Shown: positions 18,134 through 27,580 of the stretch, one piece after another | How positions within the stretch are numbered: position 1 is the first letter of the stretch | Layout of the letters: each line of letters starts with the position of its first letter | Assembly (NCBI RefSeq): GCF_003721595.1 | Contig: NZ_RJJR01000001.1 | Coordinates: 124,001-188,000, forward strand | Origin: Hanamia caeni | Lineage (GTDB): Bacteria; Bacteroidota; Bacteroidia; Chitinophagales; Chitinophagaceae | Direction of reading: 5' to 3' | Length of the DNA: 64,000 nt | Translations under genes and position numbers: made by a program | The notes under the pieces: model-generated | Databases searched by the model: none | The model's input: only the letters and a program-made list of their open reading frames with translations | Told to the model about the DNA's origin: nothing

Positions 18134-20424
18134 TGAGCTTTACAGAAAAAAATATCTATGAACTGCTTCCCGCTTATTACCGGGCAAAAGATGCTGAGCA
18201 AGGCCGGCCTTTACAAGCTCTGATAAATATAATCGCCGAAAGAGCTGTTGCTCTGGAAAATAATATTGAGCAACTGTATGACAATTGGTTTATTGAGACG
18301 TGTGAAGACTGGGTTATTCCGTACATAGCTGACTTGCTGGGTGTACAAAATTTTACACCAATCAAAGGCTCTTCTGCTGTCAGTCAGCGCGGATTTGTAG
18401 CCAATACCTTGGCATACAGAAGAAGAAAAGGCATTGCTCCGGTGCTTGAACAATTAGCAAATGACATATCAGGATGGAATGCCCATGTTGCTGAATTCTT
18501 TCAGTTGCTGGCAACCACACAATACATGAATCACATCCGGCTTGACCACCCTGCAACCGCCGACCTGCGCTTAATGAATAAACTGGATTTATTGGGTTCT
18601 TCATTTGATACCATTGCTCATGCGGCTGATGTGAGGCATGTATCAAATGGCCGGGGTAAATATAATATTCCGAATATTGGCTTGTTCATCTGGCGGATTC
18701 AGAGCTATAAAGTCATGATGGCGGATGCACGTATGCTTCCATGTTTAGCCAGCCCTCCCTCAACAAATAGCTTTTATTTTACTTTCAATCCATTAGGCTA
18801 TGATACACAATTGTTCAATAATCCTAATACGGAAACGGCTATCATACATATTTCAGAAGAGATCAACCTTCCGGTATTATTAAGAAGTCGTGCGCTCTAC
18901 GATGAGTTAGATGCAAGGAGGCGTGCCATTGTAGATGGAGTCACGTTTACTCCTGTTTTTTTTGGTGATGCGCCTGTATTTCAGATCTACGCTAATGAAA
19001 ACACCTTGCCTGTACCTCCTCAGGAGATTCTTATTTGCGATCTTGAAAAATGTTGTATCCCGCCCAAATCCATCAGCTATCAGTCCGCAAATACGGGGTT
19101 AAAACAGTCTATGCCAATCAGTGTCGCCGTTGACCCGGTGAAGGGCAGGTTTGTTTTTACTGATCCTTCCATCACAAAGGCCCGGGTAAACTACTCCTAT
19201 GGGTTTAGTGCAGATGTTGGCAGCGGAAGCTATGACCGTCAGGATGCCATACCCGAAAATTTTCGTTTTTCAAACCACAGCCCGAAAGATATTTGGCAGG
19301 TGGGTGTAAGTAAAACAATAAAAAGTATTGGGTCAGAAAAGATATACACAACCATTGCGCAGGCAGTAAACGACTGGAATAACGGTACACAACGGCTTGG
19401 GATCATTTCCATCATGGATAGTAAAACTTATGACAACGAAGTTCTAAACATTCAAATGGGTAAGAACAGGCAGTTGCTTATCATTTCCGCAGACTGGCCG
19501 GCAATTCCCGATGAAAATATTGCGGGAGTATCATTGAGAATACCTGGAATTTTGTCTGCAAACAGACTGCAACCTTTGATCGCTGGCAATATTTCAATTG
19601 ATCCAGCATTAAGCCCCTCTGATTTTGAAACACAGCAGGGCGGTCAAATAACACTGAATGGCCTCTTAATTAGTGGAAAAATAAAAATCACAGAAGGAAA
19701 CCTTCAATCTTTAAATATCAGCAACTGTAGCTTGGTGCCGGCAAGCAACGGCGTTGATGCAGGCTTTGATACAACGAATGTACGCTCCAACCAATGGCTC
19801 AAGATCAACATACAAAAAAGCATTTGCGGTCCTGTGAACCTCAATAATACAGAATTTGAGTTATTAAGCATTGACGATTCCATAATAGGAAACGGAAGTG
19901 ATTATGCATTGCTGTCGATGAATGCTGCCTTGCAATTAAATAGAACAACTGTATTTGGAAAAGTGATATCTAAGACTATTTCAGCGGATAACTGCATATT
20001 TAATGATCTTATTAAGATAGAAAGAAAGCAAACCGGTTGCATTCGCTTTAGCTTTGTTCCGTTTGTAGATCCAAATACACTTCCTGAAACACCACGTCGC
20101 TTTCGTTGCCAACCAGAATTAGAAATAAATACTCAGGTAGCTATCGCAAAAAAAGACGGCGCATCACCAGCCGAACTAAGCAAAATCAGAAAACAAATAT
20201 TCCAGTCTGTAGTACCTGCTTTTGTTTCTACAAATTATGGCCATTACGCTTATGCGCAATTAAGCACCAATTGTCCTTCGCAAATCAGTGCCGGTGCCGA
20301 TGATGGTGCGGAAATGGGCGCCTTTCATTTACTCATGCAACCACAGAGAAAAGCAAATCTTTTAACGGCTCTTGACGAATACCTGAGAGTTGGCCTCGAA
20401 TCAGGACTGTTTTATGTTACCTGA
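18133..20424 (+). CDS. Tail protein I-like wedge/fibre-attachment protein with beta-helix C-terminus
   Basis: The first ~190 residues resemble P2 gpI-type baseplate proteins in eCIS (IYELLPAYYRAKDAEQGRPL, YDNWFIETCEDWVIPYIADL, a YRRRKGIAPVLEQLANDISG helix). A YSYGF-containing beta region ends near 375. From about 390 to 620 short strands with turns (TAIIHIS-type repeats, LNISNCSL, FGKVISKTI) suggest a right-handed beta-helix such as those used for receptor contact or fibre anchoring. The last ~140 residues contain a GHYAYAQLS segment and GADDGAEMGAFHLLMQPQR. The next gene follows after 36 bp. The gpI assignment is good; the beta-helix is inferred from pattern. Confidence 0.82.
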   Translation: MSFTEKNIYELLPAYYRAKDAEQGRPLQALINIIAERAVALENNIEQLYDNWFIETCEDWVIPYIADLLGVQNFTPIKGSSAVSQRGFVANTLAYRRRKGIAPVLEQLANDISGWNAHVAEFFQLLATTQYMNHIRLDHPATADLRLMNKLDLLGSSFDTIAHAADVRHVSNGRGKYNIPNIGLFIWRIQSYKVMMADARMLPCLASPPSTNSFYFTFNPLGYDTQLFNNPNTETAIIHISEEINLPVLLRSRALYDELDARRRAIVDGVTFTPVFFGDAPVFQIYANENTLPVPPQEILICDLEKCCIPPKSISYQSANTGLKQSMPISVAVDPVKGRFVFTDPSITKARVNYSYGFSADVGSGSYDRQDAIPENFRFSNHSPKDIWQVGVSKTIKSIGSEKIYTTIAQAVNDWNNGTQRLGIISIMDSKTYDNEVLNIQMGKNRQLLIISADWPAIPDENIAGVSLRIPGILSANRLQPLIAGNISIDPALSPSDFETQQGGQITLNGLLISGKIKITEGNLQSLNISNCSLVPASNGVDAGFDTTNVRSNQWLKINIQKSICGPVNLNNTEFELLSIDDSIIGNGSDYALLSMNAALQLNRTTVFGKVISKTISADNCIFNDLIKIERKQTGCIRFSFVPFVDPNTLPETPRRFRCQPELEINTQVAIAKKDGASPAELSKIRKQIFQSVVPAFVSTNYGHYAYAQLSTNCPSQISAGADDGAEMGAFHLLMQPQRKANLLTALDEYLRVGLESGLFYVT

Positions 20425-20460
20425 ACACATGTTCCTTCACTTTTAATTCCCCCATTTTTT

Positions 20461-23196
20461 ATGAAAGGCGATTTTTCAAAATTTAAATCTCCTCAGCAAA
20501 TTGCCAGGGAGCATTTCCTGAATGTTTTTCAGCAACAGGGCAGGGTAAGCCTTGATCAGGATTGGAATGAACAGTCTGAGATAAACAGATATAGAAATGA
20601 AACTTCTCTTACTGATGTTATCGGTAAAAGCGGAGCACCTGTTGACAATGCAGGTTTTAAAATTGAAGCTGCTCCTACAACTTCACCACCATCGTCTCCG
20701 GTCGACGACGGCGTAACGATTTCTAAAGGTCGCTTTTATGTAAATGGTATTTTGTGTGAGAATAATGAGGAGAGTTTACTGTTTCAAAATCAAAAGGATT
20801 TTCCGTCAGCATCTCTACCAACTACGGAAGGCAATTATCTATTTTATCTTGATGTTTGGCTCAGGCATGTAACCGCGGTTGAGGAAAATAGTTTACGTGA
20901 AGTAGCTCTTGGAGGGCCGGATACCACTACAAGAACGAAAGTGATCTGGCAGGTAAAGGCTGCCCAACTCACTGCCCCCGCTTCACCTCCTGATTGCTCA
21001 AGTGCTAATTTACCAGATGAAGCCAATCTTAACTCTGGTACGCTTAGCGCAAGGTCACAATTAACTCAGGACCCGGCTAATCCCTGCGGCATTACTGCAA
21101 GCGGTGGTTACCGCCGCTTACAAAATCAGTTGTACCGGGTGGAAATTCATAAGGGCGGAGACCTTAGCAAAGCAACCTTCAAATGGTCGAGAGATAATGG
21201 ATCAGTCATAACAAAATTCCTCGATTATGACCTCATAACTCCCGGAGAATTAAAGGTGAGCAGTATGGGTAAAGACGAGTTACTGAGTTTTCATTCCGGC
21301 GATTGGATTGAAATTGTTGATGACACAACAGAACTTCTGAATACAACGGGGATACTTGCACAAATTTCAAAACCACCTAAAAACAATATAATCACTATCG
21401 ATACCGCCTCAATAATCTTTCCTGAAAGTTCTATATCAACAATTTCTTTTGACCCCGGAAAAAATCCCAGGATAAGGAAATGGGATTCCCAGGGAGAATT
21501 ACCTACACTTATCAATGCGAACAACGGATGGGTTGAGCTTGAAGATGGCGTTGAGGTGTCTTTTGCCGGCCAGTTCTTTAATGCAGGTGATTATTGGCTC
21601 ATACCTGCACGTACTGCAATAGCTGATGTGGAATGGGAGAAAGATAACAACAATAATCCGTTACAGCTCCCACCGTTTGGAATTGAGCATCACTATGCAA
21701 AATTAGCCATAGCAAATTTTAGTACAACAACAGGATGGTCAATCACTAGCGATTGTCGCAACTTATTTCCTCATCTAACAGAATTGATTTCTCTTTATTA
21801 TGTTGGAGGCGACGGGCAAGAGGCAATGCCGGGTAAGGCATTACCTGACACTTTAAAGGTGGGTGTTGCAAATGGCGGCAGAATTGTGAGCGGAGCCACC
21901 GTAAAGTTTGAAATAGTTGCCGGAGGTGGAACTTTAAATCCGGCAAACGGCATTGTAAACACTGGCCCGGACGGCATTGCTGCCTGTGGATGGACATTAG
22001 GAACTGATTCTTCAAATCTTCTTTTGCAGGTCAGAGCAAGATTACAGGCTGATGGAGATGTGGTGCAACCAGATCATTTGTATGTAACCTTTAATGCAAG
22101 TTTTAATATTGCCGGAAACGTAGCTTACGATGGCGGTGATTGCAATAACTGGGCAGGGGATAAGCCTTCAAATGTTGCCGACGCTCTAACGGCCTTGTGT
22201 AAGCGAACCAGCGGTGGTTCTGATACCAGAAGGTGTTGTTTCACTGTTGGAGATGGAGGCGATTTTAAAACTGTTATGGATGCATTAAACAAACTCAGGG
22301 AGCAGCCGCAACTATGTATTTGCCTTTTACCGGGCTTTCATGATGTAACTGATATTGATTTTGTTGCCAAAGAGATGAATTTGCTGAAAATAACAGGTTG
22401 TGATGCTTCCATCCGCATGCGTGAAAAGAGGTTGTCTCTTTTAGCAAAAAAAATTGTACTTCATGGAATTAATGTGATAGCTGATCCTGATAATCCCAAC
22501 GCAAGGATTTTTCTATCCTCAACTGAAGTAAGTGTTGACCAATGCAACTTCACCAGTCTTGATAATGAATTATACTTAAAAGAATGCTTTATTCAAATCA
22601 TTCCCATCATTGAAAATGATACTAAAACCTGCAACGTGCAATGGAATGAAAACAAGATAAACGTTGGTAATAAGGCTGAGGGCATTGCCATCGGGATAAG
22701 TCAGGGCATAAATGGATGGATCACAAGAAATACAATTCGGGGAGCGATGGTGCTGGGTTATAAGGACGGCGATAATAATGTTGGCTGGAATAATGACTTT
22801 AGTTTACAAATAAGTGCAATGCTGAGAAATAATGAAATAAATCCTACAGGTCAAATGAATATTCAGGGAAACGTATTAAGCAATATAATGACCAATTCTG
22901 CAACTACTATAAATAATAAAACAACTTATAATTCTCTTATTATATCCGAAAATTTATTTGGGAAAGTTATTTCACATTCACCAGATGGAATCGGAAATAA
23001 TTTTCTTGCTGCATTGATAAACTTTATCAACAACCAGTTCGTATTTAAAGAAGTAAGAAATATTGTTCCAGTAGTTGGTCTAAGAGGAATAGTCGTAGGA
23101 AATATTGCGGTAAATGATAACACGCAGATTCGTTTATTTCTCAATGCAAACATAGGGAAACCTGATCCTGCGTTGAATCTTGCTCCTGTATCATAA
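20461..23196 (+). CDS. DUF6519 protein with Ig-like and parallel beta-helix domains, eCIS surface protein
   Basis: This 911-residue protein begins with MKGDFSKFKSPQQIAREHFL and the VFQQQGRVSLDQDWNEQSEI block, the hallmark of DUF6519 proteins that sit at the end of eCIS and phage-like loci. Residues about 70-430 include the RVEIHKGGDLSKATFKWSRD segment, also characteristic. Residues about 440-545 form a Big-1-type Ig domain (SGATVKFEIVAGGGTLNPAN then DGIAACGWTLG). The remainder (about 595-880) is a run of short strands and Asn turns (WNENKINVGN, ITRNTIRGAM, ISAMLRNNEI) fitting a right-handed parallel beta-helix. It has no signal peptide, so it is probably built into the particle as a baseplate-proximal fibre or cage component. 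Confidence 0.85.
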   Translation: MKGDFSKFKSPQQIAREHFLNVFQQQGRVSLDQDWNEQSEINRYRNETSLTDVIGKSGAPVDNAGFKIEAAPTTSPPSSPVDDGVTISKGRFYVNGILCENNEESLLFQNQKDFPSASLPTTEGNYLFYLDVWLRHVTAVEENSLREVALGGPDTTTRTKVIWQVKAAQLTAPASPPDCSSANLPDEANLNSGTLSARSQLTQDPANPCGITASGGYRRLQNQLYRVEIHKGGDLSKATFKWSRDNGSVITKFLDYDLITPGELKVSSMGKDELLSFHSGDWIEIVDDTTELLNTTGILAQISKPPKNNIITIDTASIIFPESSISTISFDPGKNPRIRKWDSQGELPTLINANNGWVELEDGVEVSFAGQFFNAGDYWLIPARTAIADVEWEKDNNNNPLQLPPFGIEHHYAKLAIANFSTTTGWSITSDCRNLFPHLTELISLYYVGGDGQEAMPGKALPDTLKVGVANGGRIVSGATVKFEIVAGGGTLNPANGIVNTGPDGIAACGWTLGTDSSNLLLQVRARLQADGDVVQPDHLYVTFNASFNIAGNVAYDGGDCNNWAGDKPSNVADALTALCKRTSGGSDTRRCCFTVGDGGDFKTVMDALNKLREQPQLCICLLPGFHDVTDIDFVAKEMNLLKITGCDASIRMREKRLSLLAKKIVLHGINVIADPDNPNARIFLSSTEVSVDQCNFTSLDNELYLKECFIQIIPIIENDTKTCNVQWNENKINVGNKAEGIAIGISQGINGWITRNTIRGAMVLGYKDGDNNVGWNNDFSLQISAMLRNNEINPTGQMNIQGNVLSNIMTNSATTINNKTTYNSLIISENLFGKVISHSPDGIGNNFLAALINFINNQFVFKEVRNIVPVVGLRGIVVGNIAVNDNTQIRLFLNANIGKPDPALNLAPVS

Positions 23197-23227
23197 ATTC
23201 AAGTATCCCGACGCTTTCAAATAGATA

Positions 23228-23347
23228 ATGGATACCAACCCACTGATATCGTGTATTATTCCTACCTATCTGCAACCCACGGATATACTTGTGACAAAAA
23301 TACCCCATCAGTATAGAGAATTGAGTCCCAATTTTGTTTCCTTTTAA
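23228..23347 (+). pseudogene. Truncated N-terminus of a family 2 glycosyltransferase
   Basis: This 39-codon ORF starts MDTNPLISCIIPTYLQPTD and stops soon after. The segment PLISCIIPTY matches the first strand of a GT-A family 2 domain and is nearly the same as the start of the next gene (PPLISCIMPTYNRR) and of the second domain of the 515-residue gene (VPLISCIMPTTKRP). It ends before any sugar-binding residue, so it cannot be active. It looks like the leftover of a third paralogous copy lost by deletion. It lies 31 bp after the eCIS operon and ends 19 bp before the functional copy. Confidence 0.6.
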
Positions 23348-23366
23348 ATGCAATGACTTTTTTTTC

Positions 23367-24065
23367 ATGAAACAACTTACTCCTCCTCTCATTTCCTGCA
23401 TCATGCCTACTTATAATCGGCGGACGTTTATACCAAATGCTATACGTTACTTTTTGAGGCAAGATTATCCCAATAAAGAATTAATTATTCTGGATGATGG
23501 TACAGACACGATTCTCGATTTAATACCGGATGATAAAGAAATAAAATACATAAAACTCAGTAAAAAAATTACTTTAGGAGAGAAACGAAACATAGGTGTC
23601 TCTGAAAGCGAAGGCGATTTGATAATGCATTGGGATGACGATGATTGGTACTCAGCCTCGCGTATGGAATATCAAGTGAAAACCTTGCTGACAGAAGAAA
23701 CAAGTATTTGCGGAATAAACGATTTACTCTATTTTGATTTGATTAAAAAAAAGGCCTACAGATATGTATATCCATTGGGGCGCAAAATTTGGCTTGCGGG
23801 AAGTTCAATGTGCTATAGAAAAGAGATTTGGCAGAAGAATAAATTTGATGAAATTAATATTGGTGAGGATGGTACATTTATTTGGAAAATATCCAAGGAT
23901 GAAATTACAGTTCTTTCGGAGTTTAAGTCTGAAGTCCACATGATTCATAGAAACAATGTCAGCCCCAAAAGAACTAATGGAAGTTGGTGGCATCCTATTT
24001 CGGTCGATGAAATTCAGGAGACACTTGGAAGTGATTGGGACTTGTATAATAATTACTTAGTTTAA
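23367..24065 (+). CDS. Family 2 glycosyltransferase (GT-A fold)
   Basis: This 232-residue protein is a compact GT2 enzyme: first strand PPLISCIMPTYNRR, FLRQDYPNKELIILDDG with the early acidic pair, the KKITLGEKRNIGVSES segment, and the metal-binding DDDD at 90-93 in the context LIMHWDDDDW. It transfers a sugar from a nucleotide donor; donor and acceptor are unknown. An upstream in-frame ATG at 23334 would overlap the truncated copy and add an implausible FFF-rich tail, so ATG 23367 is chosen. There are no membrane segments, so it acts in the cytoplasm. It is a close relative of the second domain of the next gene, so the two arose by duplication. Confidence 0.85.
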   Translation: MKQLTPPLISCIMPTYNRRTFIPNAIRYFLRQDYPNKELIILDDGTDTILDLIPDDKEIKYIKLSKKITLGEKRNIGVSESEGDLIMHWDDDDWYSASRMEYQVKTLLTEETSICGINDLLYFDLIKKKAYRYVYPLGRKIWLAGSSMCYRKEIWQKNKFDEINIGEDGTFIWKISKDEITVLSEFKSEVHMIHRNNVSPKRTNGSWWHPISVDEIQETLGSDWDLYNNYLV

Positions 24066-24128
24066 TCAACACTACTTTAGGTACTCATTACCTTTAATTT
24101 TCTTCAAAAATCAAAACTTTACGTTTAA

Positions 24129-25676
24129 GTGTATTCAAGTAAAAATATTTTAATAGGAATTTACTGCCCACCTTTTGCAACTACAAGCGATCTCATAAAT
24201 ACGATCAATACTATACAACTTTCGGTCGGAAGTCTTAATTTACGAATTATTGTTCTTGCAGACAACAGTAAAGGAATAAATATAAATAAGATTGAGTATG
24301 ACCACGTAATCACAAACGATGTTTATAAAGGCAAAGCATTTTGTTTTAATCAATTGATAACATACGAAGGTGCTCATTTTTTTGCTTTTATTGAGGCGGG
24401 GCTCTTATTAGGTCCTCATTGTCTTTCTCTTTTGACAAGTGCTCTCGAACGGAGTGAAGAATTTGGATTGGCAGGCCCTTCTACCAATCGCTGTTGGAAT
24501 GAACAGGCGTCGTTGCCGCAGCCTTACCAGAGTTTTAATTATAGAGAGATTTCGGAAATTACTAAGGAAGTTTTTAAAGAAGAATTTCGTGAACTAATTC
24601 CCTTGCATAGTCTTTCCGATTTCTGTTATATTGTAAAAGGAGAAGTGATTGAAACGATTGGATGTGCGGATGAAGCTTATGGGCTCGGAAGTTGCTGGGA
24701 AATGGACTTTAATGTAAGAGCTTCGAGATCAGGTTTCAAGGGTATGTGGATAAAAGGGGCTTTTGCAGAACGCACGCTAAACTGGCCTTATGAAGACATG
24801 CTATTCAATAAGCAGCTATATCAAAATCGGTTCTGTGCATTGCAACAAAAATCCGGAGTTGAATACAGGCAACATTGTCTTGGCGACTCTTGCAATAATT
24901 TTGCCTTAACTCAATTTACCAAGCTAAAAATAAATTCCGTGATAGACCGGAAAAAATTATGGCAAAAAGATTTTTCAACTCATGTTCCTTTGATAAGTTG
25001 TATAATGCCGACAACAAAGAGACCAGAATTTTTTCGACAGGCTATCAAATTTTTTGAACAGCAAGATTACCCGAAAAAGGAACTAATTGTTGTATACAAT
25101 CAGGATTCTGACATTCCTGAAAGCACAGTGTTACCTTCGAATGTAAGCTTGATAAAATCTCATGCAATAAGTATCGGAGAAAAAAGAAATGAAGGTTGTG
25201 ATAATGCAAATGGAATTATAGTAGCCCAGTGGGATGATGACGATATTTACGCCTATAACAGGCTTTCTTGCCAGGTGTCTCCTATATTAGAAGGAGAATG
25301 TGAAATTACCGGTCTTAATAATTTTACATTTTATGAAATCGCTACGAATAAATATTGGATTTGTTCAGAAGAATTATTCAAAACTCTTTTCGTCGAAAAT
25401 GTTGCCAGCGGAACACTTGTTTTTTTAAAAAGTATATGGCAAAATTACGCCGTTTATCCATCAATTTCGTTAAGAGAAGATTCTGAATTCTTAGTTGCTG
25501 CGATCAAAAAGGCAGCCCGCCTTAAAAGAATTAATGGTAAAAATCTTTTCAGTTATTGCCGTCATTCTCATAATACCTGGCGATTCAATGCCGGTGCACA
25601 TGTAAACAAGAATGAATGGACAGTATATTCATCTGAACCAGTGGCAGTTCTTGAGATGGAACATAGATTTTGTTGA
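24129..25676 (+). CDS. Two-domain glycosyltransferase (GT2-like tandem)
   Basis: This 515-residue protein joins two glycosyltransferase-like halves. Residues about 5-270 form a GT2-like domain (IFILIGIYCPP-type start, a helix-rich middle, AYGLGSCWEMDFNVRASRSG resembling the ED motif region of O-antigen GTs). Residues about 290-515 form a second GT-A domain very like the preceding gene: VPLISCIMPTTKRP, FFEQQDYPKKELIVVYNQDS, ISIGEKRNEGCDNANG and the acidic WDDDDI. The start is a GTG at 24129, 63 bp after the previous stop; no ATG fits before the first strand. It is cytoplasmic, with no signal or membrane segment. Which half is active cannot be told; the second has the cleaner metal site. Confidence 0.78.
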   Translation: MYSSKNILIGIYCPPFATTSDLINTINTIQLSVGSLNLRIIVLADNSKGININKIEYDHVITNDVYKGKAFCFNQLITYEGAHFFAFIEAGLLLGPHCLSLLTSALERSEEFGLAGPSTNRCWNEQASLPQPYQSFNYREISEITKEVFKEEFRELIPLHSLSDFCYIVKGEVIETIGCADEAYGLGSCWEMDFNVRASRSGFKGMWIKGAFAERTLNWPYEDMLFNKQLYQNRFCALQQKSGVEYRQHCLGDSCNNFALTQFTKLKINSVIDRKKLWQKDFSTHVPLISCIMPTTKRPEFFRQAIKFFEQQDYPKKELIVVYNQDSDIPESTVLPSNVSLIKSHAISIGEKRNEGCDNANGIIVAQWDDDDIYAYNRLSCQVSPILEGECEITGLNNFTFYEIATNKYWICSEELFKTLFVENVASGTLVFLKSIWQNYAVYPSISLREDSEFLVAAIKKAARLKRINGKNLFSYCRHSHNTWRFNAGAHVNKNEWTVYSSEPVAVLEMEHRFC

Positions 25677-25694
25677 AATAAAAAATGGTAAGTA

Positions 25695-26501
25695 ATGAGT
25701 TCTCTTACAGTCGACCCTTTTGTTTTGGTAGACAATCTATCGATGAATGATTTGCAGTTATCTGAAATAGAATCAGGTTATAAATTAGAACTGTCTCTAA
25801 TAGAGCCGCAAAAGATAATAAGATGTTTTTCCGACTATTTTAGGCTTAACGCCCAATTGATTCCAAAAATAATACATCAGGTATGGATAGGACCTTACAA
25901 GCCACCCTGGAAATGGATAAACAGCTTTAAAATAAATTTTAAGAATCAATTTCCTGATTGGGATTATAAATTATGGCGGGAAGAAGATATCTCCCATTTA
26001 AAAATGACAAATCAGAAGCTATATCAACAAGAGGGTGTTTTTGCTGGCAAAACAGATATTTTGCGCTACGAGTTACTATACCAGTTTGGCGGAATGTATA
26101 TAGACGCGGATTCGGAGTGGTTAAATAACAAACCGCTTAGCGAACTCATACTCCAAACGAATGAATTAGGAGTTTTTGCAGGTCAGGAGGACGAAGTTAT
26201 GCTTGCTGCTGGGGTTATAGGATCATCAAAAAAAAATCCAATTATTTACCTGCTAATAAAGCTCCTTACACTTACTTTCTTTAAGACAAGGATTGAAAAA
26301 CAATATCCTACTTGGATCGCATTGGGACCACGCTTCTTTTCCGAAGTGATTAAATATTTCGAAATCACCAAATTTCCGAAACACTTTTTTTACCCAGTTT
26401 CGTGGCGGCAGAATAATCTTTTAGTTGACACCTCACAATTTCCCGAAAGTTATATGATGCAGTATGGATATACTTCAAATGATTTGCATAAATATTTGTA
26501 A
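25695..26501 (+). CDS. GT32-type glycosyltransferase with DXD motif
   Basis: This 268-residue protein matches the Gly_transf_sug/GT32 (OCH1-like) family. IPKIIHQVWIGP lies at about 57-67, FPDWDYKLWREEDI follows, and AGKTDILRYELLYQFGGMYI leads to the D137-x-D139 metal-binding pair (DADSEW). The C-terminal part includes GPRFFSEVIKYF and HFFYPVSW. Members transfer a sugar from a nucleotide donor to glycans or proteins. It is 18 bp after the two-domain glycosyltransferase and probably in the same operon. As the last gene behind the eCIS it may finish a short glycan on a particle or surface protein; this is inference. Confidence 0.85.
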   Translation: MSSLTVDPFVLVDNLSMNDLQLSEIESGYKLELSLIEPQKIIRCFSDYFRLNAQLIPKIIHQVWIGPYKPPWKWINSFKINFKNQFPDWDYKLWREEDISHLKMTNQKLYQQEGVFAGKTDILRYELLYQFGGMYIDADSEWLNNKPLSELILQTNELGVFAGQEDEVMLAAGVIGSSKKNPIIYLLIKLLTLTFFKTRIEKQYPTWIALGPRFFSEVIKYFEITKFPKHFFYPVSWRQNNLLVDTSQFPESYMMQYGYTSNDLHKYL

Positions 26502-27580
26502 TTGGACATATGAAATTCTATATATCGCAAATCTTCAACTTTGTATTTACCTATTGTTATAGTTCTAATAAATTCTTAATTCTTTTTGTTACTTCATTTT
26601 TGAACCAAGGAAAATATGCATCCCTTTTTACTCAGATTGAAACACTTTTTGTTCAGACTCCTTACAAATTTCCCTCCTAATACTTTCTTTTTCAAGACTG
26701 CCTTTTAGTTCATTGAATTATGTGGTTTTTTATTCAAACACCAATCCATATCTAATTGGATTCTTTTCACATAAGGGCTACTCAGATTTCCATTTTCAAC
26801 AAATTTATTTTTCAAAAAAATGCTATTAGGTTTCGTGTAAATAGAGCTTGCCCTTTATTGGAATCCCGGTTTTATTTCCTTCTCCATCATCCATCCGATA
26901 AGTCAATCCTTTATTCTGGTAATGCCTTGAATTTTTTTACATTAGTGGGTAGTAAGATTATTTAATTTTACCATTGCATTCAGAGCTGACAGGTAAGTAA
27001 ATTTGTATTGCAAATTACTTTCATTAATACATTTGAGATTGACGTTTCGTTTTTGTTTTGCAGCACCTACTTGTTTAGGCGTTTACAGGATGAAGATTCA
27101 AGATATTTGTTTGTTTACTGCTTTCAGCTTTTAGCAAACCATTCCATTTCAATTTGCCTTCTCGCTTTTCGTGACTGGTTTTTCCCGGGTTATGCATTGA
27201 GATTCTGTTGCGATCGCTTTTCATATTTGTGGTTATAATATGAATGTTGGAATGACCGCATCACCATGTCAATAAATAATAAAAGGCTGATTACAAAGGC
27301 CAATTCTTTGCATCGATTCCTTAGGATTGTTTCTAATTTTTGAGTATTTATATTGTCTGTGCTTTTTGAATATTTTTGCTTGTTTTTCTCATTTATTTCC
27401 CTTACTTTTTTATAAGAATCTCCTTGTTTTTTTCATTCAAATTGTCCAGTGCTTATCTAAGAAATTTCATCGAAAGTGTGTCGTCTTTTAACTGTCGATT
27501 GAAATTTTTTCCGATGGGATTTAATTCACTTCTGATCGAAATCATTTCAGACAATCCACTGATTAATTAATTTGAATATT
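26502..27580. other. Gene-poor interval with signs of decayed minus-strand genes
   Basis: No intact gene is supported here. The plus-strand ORFs are Phe/Leu-rich shadows. Read on the minus strand, short frames separated by stops and frame changes have protein-like composition: a frame ending at 26557 (DAYFPWFKNEVTKRIKNLLE), one ending at 26628 (NELKGSLEKESIRREICKES), one ending at 26705 (SSPYVKRIQLDMDWCLNKKP), a 49-codon ATG frame at 27075-27224, and a frame from 27545 that meets a TAA at 27453 and continues. These lie just downstream of the minus-strand transfer operon in its direction of transcription, so they may be decayed mobile-element genes. No family could be named, and random frames can look similar, so confidence is limited. 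Confidence 0.35.

Noticed and set aside
26756..27570. Three short plus-strand ORFs (26756-26965, 27008-27238, 27376-27570)
   Set aside because: They are Phe/Leu/Ile-rich as expected from A+T-rich antisense frames; minus-strand frames in the same place look more protein-like.
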